Counted from the first letter of the stretch, positions 39,481-52,096 are shown. The stretch is DNA of 64,000 bases from Phymatolithon calcareum (GCA_977006965.1 OZ345378.1:1240001-1304000); one strand, 5' to 3'. Numbers and translations are program-made. Notes: generated by a model from the letters alone, not told the origin.

Positions 39481-39928
39481 GCTGACTTTCTTCGTTCGTT
39501 TGTTTGCGACACAAGGCGTCGTCTACCGTTCCTGAAAAAGGGATTGAGAGGTGCTTGTGAAACCGGTTGAGTGTCTCCTATGACGTAGAAAAGAGGATTC
39601 AGGCAACCCTGCTGGATTACGTTGGAAAAAAGGGAAAGTTGGTGGCGAAAAAGTAGAAAAAAGCAAAGATATAATATTCGAGAAAATAATAACAAATAAG
39701 CATTGTTGTTCTGACCCATCCAACAAGGACGGCAAGAATCATAACTACATACGTTGACTTGATTGGACAGAACCGCAATCTGACTTCCACATGTGGCAGC
39801 TATACATTGGCCGGCCTTCCTCAAAGGGATAGACTTGTGTGTAAGCACGTGCTCCCACGACCGTCCCGGTATGGCCACGTGGGAAAGTCAACATGCGCAT
39901 GAGAACAGATGACCAACGTGACGATCGA
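39481..39928. other. Intergenic
   Basis: 5' flank of CHMP1 and 3' flank of the Psq-type gene. Nothing else recognised. Confidence 0.4.
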
Positions 39929-40543
39929 TTATTGTTTAGGACGCCCGCGACCAGGATGACTCTGACAATACGGGCTCTGGTACGAGGTTGAAGCGGACGA
40001 CGGGCAGCGGCTGCTGCCGGCGGTGTAGGTTAGCGTATAGCTCTGATCGATGCTGTGGTGCTCACTCTGCGCGGCGGCGGAGACAGGGGAGTTGAGCGGG
40101 ACATGCAGCATAGAGGGCGACAGCGATTGATGTGACTTTGCCTGATCGAGCTCAATGTGCAACTCGGTCAGAAAGGTCTCGCATTTTTGCAACATCTGTT
40201 GCAACTTTTGCACCCTCGTGTGGGGATAATCAACAGCGGCAGGGAGATCGGAAGCGGATTGCTGCGGCGTCTGTAGCAGGAACGGAATGCCACATTTGCG
40301 TGGCGGGGGAACAGTCGGTTCCGTGGATTGCGATTTGCGAGCTTGCATAGCTATTTTAAGATGACGGTGGAGAGTTGACTTGGGAACTTTGAAGCGATCG
40401 GCGGCATCTCGAACACTGACGGCCTTGCCCTGAAGCTTGTACTGGAGCACATAGCGAACGGCAGAGTCGAGACGGGAACGATTGTAGTTGAGCGGACGTC
40501 CTGATTTACGGCGAATTGTGGAGTTCATTATCGGAGTTGGCAT
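39929..40543 (-). CDS. Psq-type helix-turn-helix DNA-binding protein
   Basis: A 204-residue product from the ATG at 40543; the open frame extends further upstream to 41152, but that part is low-complexity Cys/Thr-rich and unlike protein. An N-terminal GRPLNYNR is followed by a Psq/CENP-B-like HTH at about residues 17-64: a helix with S-A-V-R-Y-V-L, then VSVRDAADRFKVPKSTLHRH. A short Leu-rich amphipathic segment (VQKLQQMLQKCETFLTELH) could form a coiled coil. The Ser/Tyr-rich tail is disordered. This HTH occurs in pogo-type transposases and in host transcription factors derived from them. No transposase catalytic domain is present, so it is probably a host DNA-binding protein or an orphan transposase N-terminus. 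Confidence 0.7.
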   Translation of the reverse strand: MPTPIMNSTIRRKSGRPLNYNRSRLDSAVRYVLQYKLQGKAVSVRDAADRFKVPKSTLHRHLKIAMQARKSQSTEPTVPPPRKCGIPFLLQTPQQSASDLPAAVDYPHTRVQKLQQMLQKCETFLTELHIELDQAKSHQSLSPSMLHVPLNSPVSAAAQSEHHSIDQSYTLTYTAGSSRCPSSASTSYQSPYCQSHPGRGRPKQ

Positions 40544-43500
40544 TGCGTGTCTTGAAAGGAACGAATGCTGGCGTTTCGGAATGACTTGGTTGGATTGACA
40601 CAGGATCTTAGCAGAATAGATGGAAATCGGAAAGTAAATTGTTGAGAACATACACGACTGGGACAATATTGCAAGATGAGGTTTCCAAAAGATGAAGCAG
40701 GATGGGAACAGCAATATGTAGTGTGGTGTCGTTACCAGACTAGGAAGAAATCGGGAAGAACAAGTTGACAGCCGTAGAGCGCTGACGCGCCCTCGTTCGT
40801 GTTGCAAGGTGGGGATGTTGTAGAGAGGAGCGCGTAGGACCGAGCCAGGGCAGATGGTTGGTCTGCTCTGCTTGGTCGGTCTTCTTGCAGAAATGAGTAA
40901 TAGGTGGGGCGAGAAAGTGTTGAAATAGGTCGAAGAATGGATGAATGTGATTGATTGGTGGGTGGTATAGCATGTGCAAGTGCATGTGCAAGTGCAAAGT
41001 TGTATGTTGGGTGTTCCTTTATTGTAAAGTAGGACGCGAGTGCGACGACTCCGGTCGAGAATTGCAGTCCAAGTTGGACAGGACTGGCTGTGTTGTGCTG
41101 TGTAGGTGGAAGGGGCAGTGCAGCGATCGAAGGTGAAAAGGTCGACAGACAACTACAGGGACAGCACTGTATGGGTGTGCAGAGTAAATTCGAACAAACT
41201 CCAAAGCCAATAGGGACACGCCACTGGCCAATGCTCCGTCGTTAGTCTCTCGAGGATTAGATCGGGCTTCGGGTGGGCGGGTGATGCGCAAGAATGATTC
41301 GTTCGACAAAGTTTTAAGATTCGATCTCGAGAGGTAGCAATGTCCTTCTCTCCCTGATCCGCGTTAAAATGGGTTAAAAACGGCCTATTACTACATGGCT
41401 ATGAAGAAGTCATGAATGGAATTGCCTGCGCATGTCCCGCGACTTGTTCGCGGATCATTTAGTCGGGGTGGCGGCTTCGGAAGGCACAGAAATTAAGATG
41501 ATGGAAAGGTGCAGTGCGACTGCTGAGTGTCGTGTGACGGCAGGCGAGATTTTTCTTGGAGAGCACTGTGCACTCTGGGCCGGACGGACAGTGTGTAATG
41601 GCACAGCAAGAGGGGTGGGACGTGTGGGTGTGTAATGTCCCACAGATTATAAGAACAGTATTTGAAAACGGATGTGTGGCTCCGTTGTGTTCCGTGGTGG
41701 GCCTCGTTGACTGTGCAGGTACTGCCTGGCTGAATGGCGCTCAACGGCTCGCTGTTCCGCGGTGTCGTTGAATGTACAATCAATACCTTCTTAGTGTAGA
41801 AGGCCATAGGGGCGTCACTCGCAGTGCAGATGTCCCAGCTTATGGACGTGTGCAACTATTGATGCATATATCGGGCCATCACTGGTTGCTGAGTCCTCAG
41901 GGCGGTACAGAGATCGCCCAAAGCTGACAACTTATTTTTGGCCGTCAAGTAGTGTTGAATGCGTTATGCGCTTCTTCGCGTGTGGAACGTCATTGTCTAT
42001 TGGAAATAGAAACAGCCATTTGCTCTCCACGATGTTCAGTGCGCGATACTGTATGAAGAGCACACCATCGTAAACATTCAGTGTTGGTGGTGAGCCCCTT
42101 TGGTGGCAGAATGCTCATCTCTTAAATGCGAAAACCCTACAGAATGTCATATGCAATGGGCAACACGTAAACATCATCATGATGTTGGTTCAACATCGAA
42201 ACAAATACAAGAAGCAAGGCTGGACACGAAAAGTTGGGAAACGTAGGCAGGGACACGAAAAGAAACGAAGGAAAGAATGGCAATCTAAGCAATGGGAGAG
42301 ACCATTGATGATAGCTCCAATTGCTCCATCTCAACGAACATCAGATTGTAGATTCAAGAGCCACTTTCGAATCTAGAACGGTTTTGATGCGGAAATATCA
42401 AAAAACCAGTTATTCTTTCTTGACCTAAATCGATCGAGATTGAGCACAATCGGCATGATGCACTGTAATTATACTCGATTCGATTGTTTCCGCAACTCTC
42501 GCCAGCTTGAAGGTCGTATCGATAGATGAACAACCAGAAGCCGCTCATGTCCTGTTCTCACGAGACACATTGGGCGTATAACCGTGTCCTAGATAAACAT
42601 GTGTCGAATGCGAAGTAGCTAACAGTTGGCGTGCGCGGGTCAGCTTTCGTGCCACCACACTTCGCGGTTTCCTGTCAATAACATACCGAATTGACAGTCT
42701 CGTCAACAACGACCAAGCCTCGTTCTCGTCATGCCCCAACAATGCCACCACATATTCTTCCCTTAGAGGCTCTCTGCTTTTACAAAACCACGTTCCAGAA
42801 CATCTGCAGTTCCCGTCTGTTCCCAAAGCAAAATGCCTTCCAATTTGCAACTGCACAAGAGGAGGTGGACAGAAGTTCAGATACAGTGCGGCATGGAAAC
42901 GTGATACCAATAGAATCAAGCCATCCTTTTAAAGCACTATACAGAATTCAACTTTGATCTTCTTTGAACCTGTACACGGATGTCGAGCTGCGTTACACCA
43001 CTGGAGCGTCCGTAAAGGAAGCATAGTCCCGAGAGTGAAAATCTTGCACTGCCAGTGTATAAGTTTATCAAAGTGCCATCTGTGGGTCCCTAATCCATTC
43101 TGGACAACCCACCTGGACGACAAACTGACTGATCTACTATGTAAGTACTACTCAATCATCATCATCATGACCTTCGCTTGTTCCGGCTTTCGACAGACTT
43201 TCTGTCATTTCGACCACCACCTAGAAACGGCCACGGGAATCAACATTTCGCAACACTCATAGCTCCAGTCTTGTACACACACTTCGTAATGCTCAAATCT
43301 GACTATTTTCCACTACTAGTACGGTGATAGTGTACAATTTTAAAAGCAAATCATGCTCTACCATCATGTTTTGGGTGACGCGCACAATTCATGATTTCTC
43401 GAAATTCGGTTATGAGCGCTGTTTGACAACTTACCGTTCTCGCAAGCGGACAGAAATAGAGCAGCCCGTGTAGCAGATACGGGAAAGTATTTGGAACATT

Positions 43501-45131
43501 ATGTCATTCGTTATAATATTGTATATAATCCACTCACAAGAACAACTTTTCGACACCATTTTTAGCTTGTAGGGAGGGAAGGAAAGAGCAACTCTTCCAC
43601 GAGATAAGAAGAATATACATCCACACATGTGGCGCGGTCACAAGAAGTTGGAAAGAAGAAACTACAGTTCCTTCTGTTTGTGTCTCAATTTCGTGCTTCC
43701 CAACTAGTTCCATAACAGGCACTCGCAAACGCCAGACCATACCCATGGCCTCTTGCCACTCGCAAAAGTTTCCCCATGCGAGTGCAGACGCTTTGGTAAC
43801 TATTAAATAAAATCTACATTTCCTCTTCTTCTTCCATAATAGGCGCTTCAGGATCCTGAAAAAAAACAAATTGTCAATTTGCAGGAGAATCGCCGTTGAT
43901 CGCTGCCCATGGATGGGCAAATCATGTACATGTGGAGCGTATATCATGACATCTAATCATATTCCTCTCTGCACATCACTATAAACTTCGCATTCCTGAC
44001 GTTCGCACGAACTCCAATTTAGCATTCCTTGCACATGACAATCGCTCTGCTACTGTATATCAGCCCTCGAGAAGATTCAACGTCTTCCTGCTTACAAATG
44101 CCAAGTCGAATGATATTCAAGTCCTTTTCAGTCTTCGTCTTAAGTATGATTACTGCCTGGACCTCCCTTTGAACTGATCCAGGCATATTCCTGGCACATA
44201 GCATCGGCTGCATGCTAACATTTACGCATAGGCAACAATCGAATCCGGCATCGTGGATTGTTCACGCCAATCGCCACGGCGGTCCGGATGCACCTAGCTT
44301 GGGTTGCCTCTCAATCACCTCACCCAGTGAGACGTTGCCGTTGCCTCAGTTTGAATCCAATAGTGCACAACATCGCCTTTTGGGTAGCAGCTGTTCCCTT
44401 TCGAGAACACTGGTTTTTAGCAAGCAAGGACAACGTTCCTCTTACGGACATAATGTCCTTCCGCTCGCAGTCAACTGTATTTCACCTGCTACCACCATCA
44501 TTCGGAGCTTGGGTTACTGCAGTGCAATCCACGCATATTTCCAATTTATGATTTTTTTCTTTCTAGGGATGACACTCCCTTCAATAAGCACCTGCCTTTT
44601 CACGCACCAGGATGTACAAAATCGTTCTCTCCATGCTCATTAGGCACCAGGGGACAATTTAACAACACAAACTCTTCATTCAATCTCTTTGCTTTACTTC
44701 TCTCTTCTGTGAATGTCAGCATCCAAGTAGAAACTGTTAAGCTGCCGTGTGACACTCTAATTTTGAAGATCGGTTTGTCATTTTGAAAGCTGGCCGCTTG
44801 GTTCCATTGTTGCCTATCAATATTTCAACGACTTGGCGGCTTGATTTTGTATGTGCGACGTACTCTACAGCACGGTCTGCCGTCATTGGACTATTCCCCA
44901 GTAGAGACAAGAAAGGCGGCAACTCTACAAAGGAGCGGATATCATGCAATAGATATCGATATGCTGTCCGTGTTCAAGTTTTCCTGTCCTGTAATGCACG
45001 CACCCGCGCGCGGCACAGGATCCCTTCGGTTGCTGCAAAGGAACCCGGCCGGAAAGGGGCAAGCAGGAGGCAAAGAAGCCACTCGGGAAGCGATAAGTTT
45101 CACCAAGGGTCTAGCATGCCCGACGCTGAAG
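40544..45131. other. Gene-poor region
   Basis: No convincing gene in 4.6 kb. Frames at 42545-42919 (minus), 43534-43947 (minus) and 44212-44643 (plus) have no supported family. A small tandem of TGCAAGTGCATG units lies at about 40971-41000. Confidence 0.4.
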
Positions 45132-45459
45132 GCAGGGAGATCACGCGAAACTCAGTCTCCTATACGGCTGTGAATCGTGGAAGCGGACAGAACCGGTGCG
45201 GAAGCAACTCAAGATAACAGGTGCTAAGATGCTACCGAGAACAATGGAGAGACCAATCGCTGACGAAGCCAGGACACCCACCATCGACGTGGCGATGTGG
45301 GCCAGAGACCTACGATGGAACTGGCTTGGACACATTCTTAGAATGGACGAGCGCCGGCTGGTCTGCCAGGTGCTGCTGCAATGCGCCAGACCAACGCCAG
45401 AATCACTCTTTTGTGACGTACCTGGACGAGACGTGAAAACCACAGTCAAAACTCGCTAA
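45132..45459 (+). pseudogene. LINE-type retrotransposon ORF, 3' fragment
   Basis: The plus-strand frame encodes AKLSLLYGCESWKR, then about 40 residues later WARDLRWNWLGHILRMDERR and a Q-V-L-L run. L-L-Y-G-x-E-S/T-W followed by R-W-L/N-W-L-G-H-x-L-R-M is the hallmark of the region after the reverse-transcriptase domain in several non-LTR retrotransposons. The catalytic part is absent and a stop lies just upstream, so it is a 5'-truncated, dead copy. Confidence 0.75.
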
Positions 45460-46014
45460 CGATAGGATAGAATGGAAGAAATTTAGACCCTCGAATCGCT
45501 GCTAGCCCCATCAGGTGAAAAGGCAAGATGAATGAAATGTCCGGTTCATGCCACAAGATGATGCATAAAACGACGTAGTGTGCATAGGAAATCATGCCTC
45601 GTCTCTATCTCTTCTGACGTGCAATGGACAAGCTTCTGGTGCATTGAACAATTTCCCAAAAAGCACACCCTCAGTGCGCACCACATATTCCGCCACTGGA
45701 TGCCTGCCAACACTATCGGCATGAATTTTAGTGCAACGCCATAGAATACAGTAAGTTCCGAACCGTTCAACTGCTTTTCCTGACGAACAAACCAACATCA
45801 AAGAAGACACAGCATCGTTGCAGGGAAACGTAGACTGTCCGGTGCACAAGAGCCGGTCCACGAGGGCGCACCTGTTAAAGGGGTCGTCAACGCTCTTCTG
45901 GAAGGCTCATCTATTTGCGCGACATAGGCCCAGTCTATCTTTTCAGCAATCAGGTGAACGTCGGCTGTGTGCAATTGCTATCCACAGGGGCGTGAGAGTG
46001 CCTATACTTTACAG
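45460..46014. other. Intergenic
   Basis: No gene recognised; overlapping short frames only. Confidence 0.4.
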
Positions 46015-47452
46015 TCAGCACGCGAAGCCTGCTCTTTTGGGGTCTCCCTCTAAGCTCATCATTGCGCTCTCTACCTCCCAGTTCTGGGGGTGAAGGATGT
46101 TGCCATCCTCAGTGGCAAGAGCCTTGTAAAAATTCAGAGAGCACGAATCTAGCGCCCATATATATCCGCATTGAGGGCAAAATCTCGCCGCGAGCGCGGC
46201 CTCCTCGACGCTCAGTGGGCCAAGGTCAACAGACCCAACCGTGCACCTGTAGTTCCAAGCATCCGCCCCTTTCGTTCCGATGTTTCTGGTGCTGTGCAGC
46301 ACTGCTTCGATTACCCGTCGCCTCTTCGCGCGCATTGCATCCGGGAATCTTAGATGGTCCTTCCCGAACACTGGGACAAAACCCACGTACGCATATAAAT
46401 CGTACACCACGAGCATGTACACCACCTTTCCGATGTCCCTCCCTATCAATATGGAGCGAAGTCCGTACCACCCACCCAGGCTGATTGCAATCGTGGCGCC
46501 GACAAACTGCTTCACTATTACAACGTTCGACCGGACGACCTCGATCTCGTCCAACCGTGCAAGGTCAAGCGTGAGCGGGTAGTCCTTAATCTGGTCCGAC
46601 AGTTCGCGAAACGCGCTTGAGTAAGCCAGTGTTCTGTAAACCAACTTGGTACATTTTTCTCCGACAAAAAATGCCTGTACGTGCGCTACCACGGCATTAT
46701 CGGAAAGGCTGACTCTGTTCAGCTTGTAGAATATGTTGTAGGCGTCATACATGCGTCCCAGAGTGCAAGAAATCTTCCTCTCGAATGATATCACTTCCGC
46801 GCCGATCGCTTCGGCGATGCTGAGTCGCCGGCGAAAGCGGCGCCCGCCTATGCGAATGAGAGAACGGCCGGACTTCACTATGGTATAATCGAATGCTGCA
46901 CTTTCACCGATGGAACGAACAAACGGTTCAAAGCCAACCTCGAGCTCTGTCTCTTCTGAGGGCTCCAACTTGATATAAATGATTGGCCAGATGCCCTTCC
47001 AGTCGCGCTGTTTGGTGCATGATTCGTACGTAGTTGTGCTGATCTTGCCAATGACTTCTGTTTCGACGTGCTGAAGTCGAAATAAGCCCGTCTTATCCAT
47101 CAACTCGAATGGGTGCGCAAAGGAACGGTGGAGAGAGCTGTACGACACATTGGCATACAAGGTGACGGAGAGCAAGGCCTGGGTGAAGAACTCAACAACG
47201 TAAATTGCAAAGGCCAAGGTGTACAGGGGTATGTAAAACCATACAGAGCATAAGAAGTGCGAAATTGGACATCATAGTAGTGATGACGCTTGAGCGCCGT
47301 TTGTGTTCATTGGTGAAGTTCACAGCTGCCATAACCAGCAAGTGTTTCTCCAGGGCGGAAAGGCAGACGGCACGAGACAGACTGCTTGAAAACCGAAGCA
47401 CTGTGGCGCCTTGTGCAGCGTACCTGATGTCTGGAACGCCGTACGACCACAT
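46015..47452 (-). pseudogene. Multi-pass membrane protein gene with a frameshift
   Basis: Two minus-strand frames appear to be one gene. The first begins at ATG 47452 (MWSYGVPDIRYAAQ) and reads to SNFALLMLCMV; the second, open to 46015, continues YIPLYTLAFAIYVVEFFTQA and has no ATG at its own start. The switch falls at a TTTT run near 47235-47245, so a one-base indel in the assembly or the genome is the simplest reading. The joined product would be about 475 residues with several hydrophobic spans (about residues 63-95, then 260-300) and a soluble C-terminal half containing a CPQC pair. I recognise no family. Confidence 0.5.
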
Positions 47453-48250
47453 GAGGCGGCCTAAAATTTAGCCTCTCACAGAAAAGCTCTCTTCTTTTCC
47501 AGTCCGGGGCAACTGAACGTAATGCATAACAAGTGGGAAGTTTCAAGTTCCTCCTCTCTCCATTCGCAATTAAGCGGAGCAGCAAGATCTCCTGCGATAG
47601 ATCTCTAAAATTGAGTAATATTGTGACGTCCAGGAATGAGAAATGTCTCGAATAGGATAGTTGATTATCACAGCGGGAGAGCATCGCATTGCCTTCTTAC
47701 GCCGTTAGTCCAACGAAAAAACTGGCTTTTCCATATAGATGCATACATTTGAAAGAACATATATTTGTCATATGTTCGAAAAAACTCGAATATATTCGTT
47801 TTTACAGAAAACCAGATATATGCCATATGCCAGATATTAAAGCGGCAAATATTCCACCACCAAGTCGCAAGCGTTCAAGTTCGACCGAATTGAAGGAGAC
47901 CATGTAATCTACTTGATGGAGCAAGAAACATGCCGCAATTCAATCGTGAAGAGCAGAAATATGGCGCTCAAGATATCGAATACTTGCCAATTTCGCCATA
48001 CATATGAAATCTGTTGTCTCTCCAGTTCACAAGAAATCACGAACTACACTATATTTTCTGCTTGAAGTCATTCTATCTCTACTCCTCTCTTGGGTTGTTT
48101 TGACGGAGTTTAGAATTATGTATAGAAAAAGGCAAAAATTCGGCATATAGAGAAGTAAGAATCGTCGAATATTTGTCATACGAATATATACGAATAAATT
48201 CGAATTTTTCGAATGTTTAGCAAACAAATGGTATTCCGAATATATGCTGA
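47453..48250. other. AT-rich intergenic region
   Basis: Rich in short GAATAT(A)TTCG-like words in both orientations, possibly a decayed inverted-repeat element. No gene. Confidence 0.35.
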
Positions 48251-48272
48251 AGGCCAAAATCGATTTTGGCCT
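48251..48272. repeat. 22-bp perfect palindrome
   Basis: AGGCCAAAATCG and its exact complement, with no spacer. It directly abuts the next palindrome. Confidence 0.9.
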
Positions 48273-48310
48273 TTGAAGACATGACATTTTAAAAAATGTC
48301 ATGTCTTCAA
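48273..48310. repeat. 18-bp-arm perfect hairpin, 2-nt loop
   Basis: TTGAAGACATGACATTTT and its inverse complement separated by AA. Adjacent to the 22-bp palindrome, giving two touching potential cruciforms. Confidence 0.9.
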
Positions 48311-48485
48311 TTTTTATAGTAAAATGTATCTTTAGTGGCAAATATTTAACAGTTTTACAATGCCATAATAATATTATGTCAAAAACGCACTAAATTCGAA
48401 GTTTCCGGCATCCTCCAAAAGATCTCCGAACACGCTATCATTAAATTTTATTAAAAAAATATTTATTTAGAGATCAAAATACTTA

Positions 48486-48530
48486 AAATTTAGAGATAAA
48501 TTTTTTTAAAAAAAAATTATCTCTAAATTT
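48486..48530. repeat. AT-rich 14-bp-arm inverted repeat
   Basis: AAATTTAGAGATAA and its complement around a T/A-rich spacer. It lies about 175 bp from the paired palindromes. Confidence 0.7.
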
Positions 48531-48858
48531 GCTCTGCTTCGTAAAAATTATCAGCCTGCATTGCTGCATGTAATCCACAATTGGACGCGAAGCTAGCGTG
48601 GGGAGATAGTAACGATCCTTGAGAACATGACTGACCACTGGCCACGCCCGCTGAGGTGGAGGCGAGCAGCACAGCACAGCGTTGCACCGAGGGTAATTCA
48701 GCCTGACAGAGGGGACCATCTTGAGAATTCATCAAAATCGCGGCACAAAGCCAGTCAAGAATGTCCTCATTTCCAGTCAAAATATTTAGGACGAAAACTA
48801 CAAACTTTTGCAGACTTGTAAGACGGACGCAAAGTCAGCACTCTCAAGAAGGTTCCTC

Positions 48859-49087
48859 CGACAGTAGCCGAACAAAACATCGCCCTAACGAAAGATATCC
48901 CAATAGCAGGTATGATACACGCAGCTAGAAACCCTCCAATATGGTAGGCTGCCAACTTACTCCGTCAAGGGGGCAACAAGCACCTACAGTTGCCGAACAA
49001 GGAGATCGCCCAAATATCATACCCGAGTATGATATACGCTAGAAACCAGGCTGTAGGTTGTCAACTTACTTCGCCATGAGGGCACCG
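48859..49087 (+). repeat. Degenerate two-copy tandem repeat, about 115 bp
   Basis: Two consecutive segments share GCCGAACAA, ATCGCCC, (T)ATGATA(C/T)ACGC, CTAGAAACC and CAACTTACT in the same order. Diverged; function unknown. Confidence 0.45.
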
Positions 49088-49328
49088 GGCACCTCAATAA
49101 AACAGAAAATGACTGACTACGCCTTTGGTGCAGCTATGATGATACTGTACCCTGTAATTACACGATATGGCAAAGCTAGGCAGATTGAACTTTTGGATGC
49201 ATTGCCTGTGTGGTGCAGTCGCTGTTGCGGTTTGGGAATTGGTGTCGCGGACTATCGCATGCTAAGTCCAAAAGGGCATCGCAACGATACTGTTTGGAAA
49301 GTGGGCAGGGCGGCACTGGAGAAGACTA

Positions 49329-49793
49329 ATGAAGCTTTGCCAAATAGAACCATGGGAGTTCCGCCGACAGCACCTGCTCTCGAAGTTAACGCGAAGACTT
49401 AGGAAGGTTGTGGAGGAGACACGCGACGCGGGGGCAGAGCTGGAACTCGAGACGCTGGACCGCATGCGAAAATCGAGCACACCAACCGATATCCAAGACA
49501 GGAGTGCCCTCCGACTAGCCTAGGAACAACAAGAAGAACGCCGCGCTGGGAAAATTACATGATCTACCGCACCAAGCAGTGAGGATGAAAGAAAGCATGC
49601 ACAGCATTCTGTGCGCAAGATGGTTCGTAGGTCACTTTCCAAGAAATCCGCCAAATTTAATAGAAGAAATGGCAGTCAAGGAGTATGGGCAGTTAGAATA
49701 CTGAAGAGCATCCTGATGAAGCCAACATGGACCCCCACAGAGGAGACCAACGTGGCCCGAGCCATCGACGCGACACTAAGTAATTCTGGTTAA
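49329..49793 (+). pseudogene. Coding-like frame with two internal stops
   Basis: The frame reads as a charged, Arg/Glu-rich protein (for example RRLRKVVEETRDAGAELELE), then TAG at 49521-49523 and a TGA about 13 codons later, and continues KHAQHSVRKMVRR to a third stop. It could be a decayed retroelement gag-like or host gene. I recognise no family. Confidence 0.25.
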
Positions 49794-50899
49794 GGAACCG
49801 AAATTTCGAGTGTAGTAGAATGCTAAGAAAGGTGCCGACTTTCCTCACGTTGGGACATATGGTACCTTCTCAATAAATCCACTTAGTTACGACTATCGCA
49901 AGCTTCATTGAAGCACAGTAGGTGGTCTAGTGGAGAGCAAGGCTGGGAGCAATAGAAAGCTCAGGATTATTTGAGTACTTCGTGGAAAATCGAAGACTTC
50001 GTACCGATTAACTGCAATATACGCCTATAGAACCGTAGGAGCTCGCGCTCATCTGTGACTATGGCCTATGTAGCAGCGATTTCACAAACACTCTCCAAAG
50101 CACAAGTGGTCATACGAGCAGGAACGCCGCGACCGAAACATCCGGAGCGTTCCCGAACGTAGAGCTAGTAAAAGACTTTTGGACGATGTTGGGTTTACCC
50201 TTGTATCTGCACGATGTATTTGCAATTCTCTGTACTGTACGCGGCACCCGAATGGAGCACATGCAAATGCCAGTGCCACAAACAGGATACTGTCAAGGTT
50301 TTGCAACGCGCCTCAGGCAGTGTTAACCACAATGTAGGTACAAGGGTAAAATACCAAGAAAGAGTGATTTGACTGTGAGTGGCGGTAGTGTAGGTAGAGC
50401 AAGGAAACCAAGACAAGAAGAGCCCACAACTCGTATAAAACCTGAAAGAACTGCTCTCAGTTGCATCTGGTGCGACAAGTTTCAAGACTGACATCTCAAA
50501 CGATCTGTTTGCTCTGCGTGCGATATGAAGCCGGAAGCATCACATAGACTCACGAGTGGAGGGCCCATCTCTAGTGATGAATTTTCATAAATTGAGTCCT
50601 TGTGCTTCTACGGACCCGCAAAAACTCTTTATTGCAGTGGGGCTGGAGGAACTGACTTCCTGGATTGCCTTCGATTGGAAGAATAACCCGAACGATAATT
50701 TCGGTGGTAAATGGCCCATCATGCAGTTTAGAGAATTTTGGCGGAAGGGCGAGTTCCACCAACAAAAATACATCGACGTGTTTCTTGAGTGCAACTAGTA
50801 TTTTGCGAAGTGCGGGGGGGATATGTGTTGATTTATTTTAAAAGCTCCCAAGGCCTCTCTTGAAGAGTAACAGGGCCGCTTTCGCACGATTTTCTAAGC
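49794..50899. other. Intergenic with one short ORF
   Basis: An 80-codon plus frame at 50556-50798 has ordinary residue composition (SWIAFDWKNNPNDNFGGKW) but no recognised family. Nothing else seen. Confidence 0.35.
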
Positions 50900-51594
50900 T
50901 CACGTAGTTTGACTGTTCAGTATATCCTTGATTCGTATTTCTCTCCCAACAAGTGCTCCAGTGAGTCGCTTACATTCATATTCAATTTCAGGACTAATCT
51001 TGGATGAAGATAGAATGCGTTGGAGCGCGACCAGCTCAATCACGGCTGTGACACCAAAGTATGCACCAAGTACTGATTTTCTCCAAAGAGGTGCTCTATT
51101 GAATATCAGCCGTAGGCATCGCAACCGTGTAGACCTTTCTCTTACGCGGAGGACCATCGGTAGATTGTTCGAATCAGTTGGTATCTCGAGCGATCTTCCC
51201 TCTTCTTCCTCTGCCCATAACTCAATGCTTTCTTTTCGTCGCCCTTTCTTTGAGACTGAGCCCTCCCTGGCTTTGTCGAGAGCTTGCTGCAGATCTTAAT
51301 ATTTCTTGAGGCACTCTATGTCCTTGGTTGCCTCCTTAATATCTTCATCTCTCCGAGAATACTCATCTGCTTCGTCGAGGCGCTTCTTCTGTTTCACTAG
51401 ACTCGCAGAAAGATGGGAGATAATGGGACACGCTAATTGATCTCTTCACCATGCTTAGCGATGCACTTCCTGCCAATAGAAGTGCCACATACATATATTG
51501 CGGCCCAATTAAGCTCAATACATGATGAGCAAACGAGAGTCGTCTTCTTGACTTTGCGAACTCTGGAGTTGTTTTGCGGAGCAAAAGAAGTCAT
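50900..51594 (-). pseudogene. Broken gene with a cysteine (zinc-ribbon-like) motif
   Basis: From ATG 51594 the minus strand reads MTSFAPQNNSRVRKVKK, then VCSSCIELNWAA, C and KCIAKH, a C-x2-C then C...C pattern like a small zinc site. A possible 53-nt intron (51397-51449, GTGAAG to TCTAG) would join KCIAKH to VKQKKRLDEADEY, a charged helical stretch. The frame then meets TAA after DIECLKKY and goes straight on as DLQQALDKAREG, an acidic patch, a hydrophobic segment (SVLGAYFGVTAVIELVAL) and a stop at 50900. The TAA fits a CAA-to-TAA change. The intron is uncertain; a frameshift would give the same picture. Confidence 0.4.
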
Positions 51595-52096
51595 CGTGCC
51601 ATCTACGGTCTTCCTTTTCTGTTTCCGCGGGCGTTAAGCGAGCTCTAAATCTGCCCCCAAAGGTAAATCTACGTTCTTGAGTTACTGAACGTTGACGAGC
51701 ATTGCGCTAGAAGAATGCGATATCGATGAGTTGCTCGGCCAGCTCTTCATCATATATACGCTGCGTCATATGATGCTGAGACTTTGGACGAGCATCATAG
51801 AACAAAATTGCACACACGGAAAGACCAGTCCTGGGTCAGGTGTTTCTTCTCCATATCCAAACTCTCTTGGCGGCATCCATTGCACTTGTCGATTTGCAGT
51901 CTATTTTCGTTCGGTTTTTCAGCATAACTGACTTTCAAGCAGAAACTTTCGCGAAGCTGTACTTGAGGAACATCGACATGAAGCAATCGTAATGCGTATC
52001 GGACACAATAGCACAATTAGAAAAGAGCACTTCCAGCAACCCTTACATTTCCAAAGCTGAAACACAGGCAATTGGCGGTTCAGTACGCCTTTGGAA
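51595..52096. other. Intergenic
   Basis: No gene recognised. Confidence 0.4.

Noticed and set aside
42545-42919. Minus frame with a DGNC motif like an OTU protease
   Set aside because: The residues around it do not follow the OTU pattern and no His partner is visible.
44212-44643. 143-codon plus-strand ORF
   Set aside because: Two plus frames are open at once and neither shows family features.
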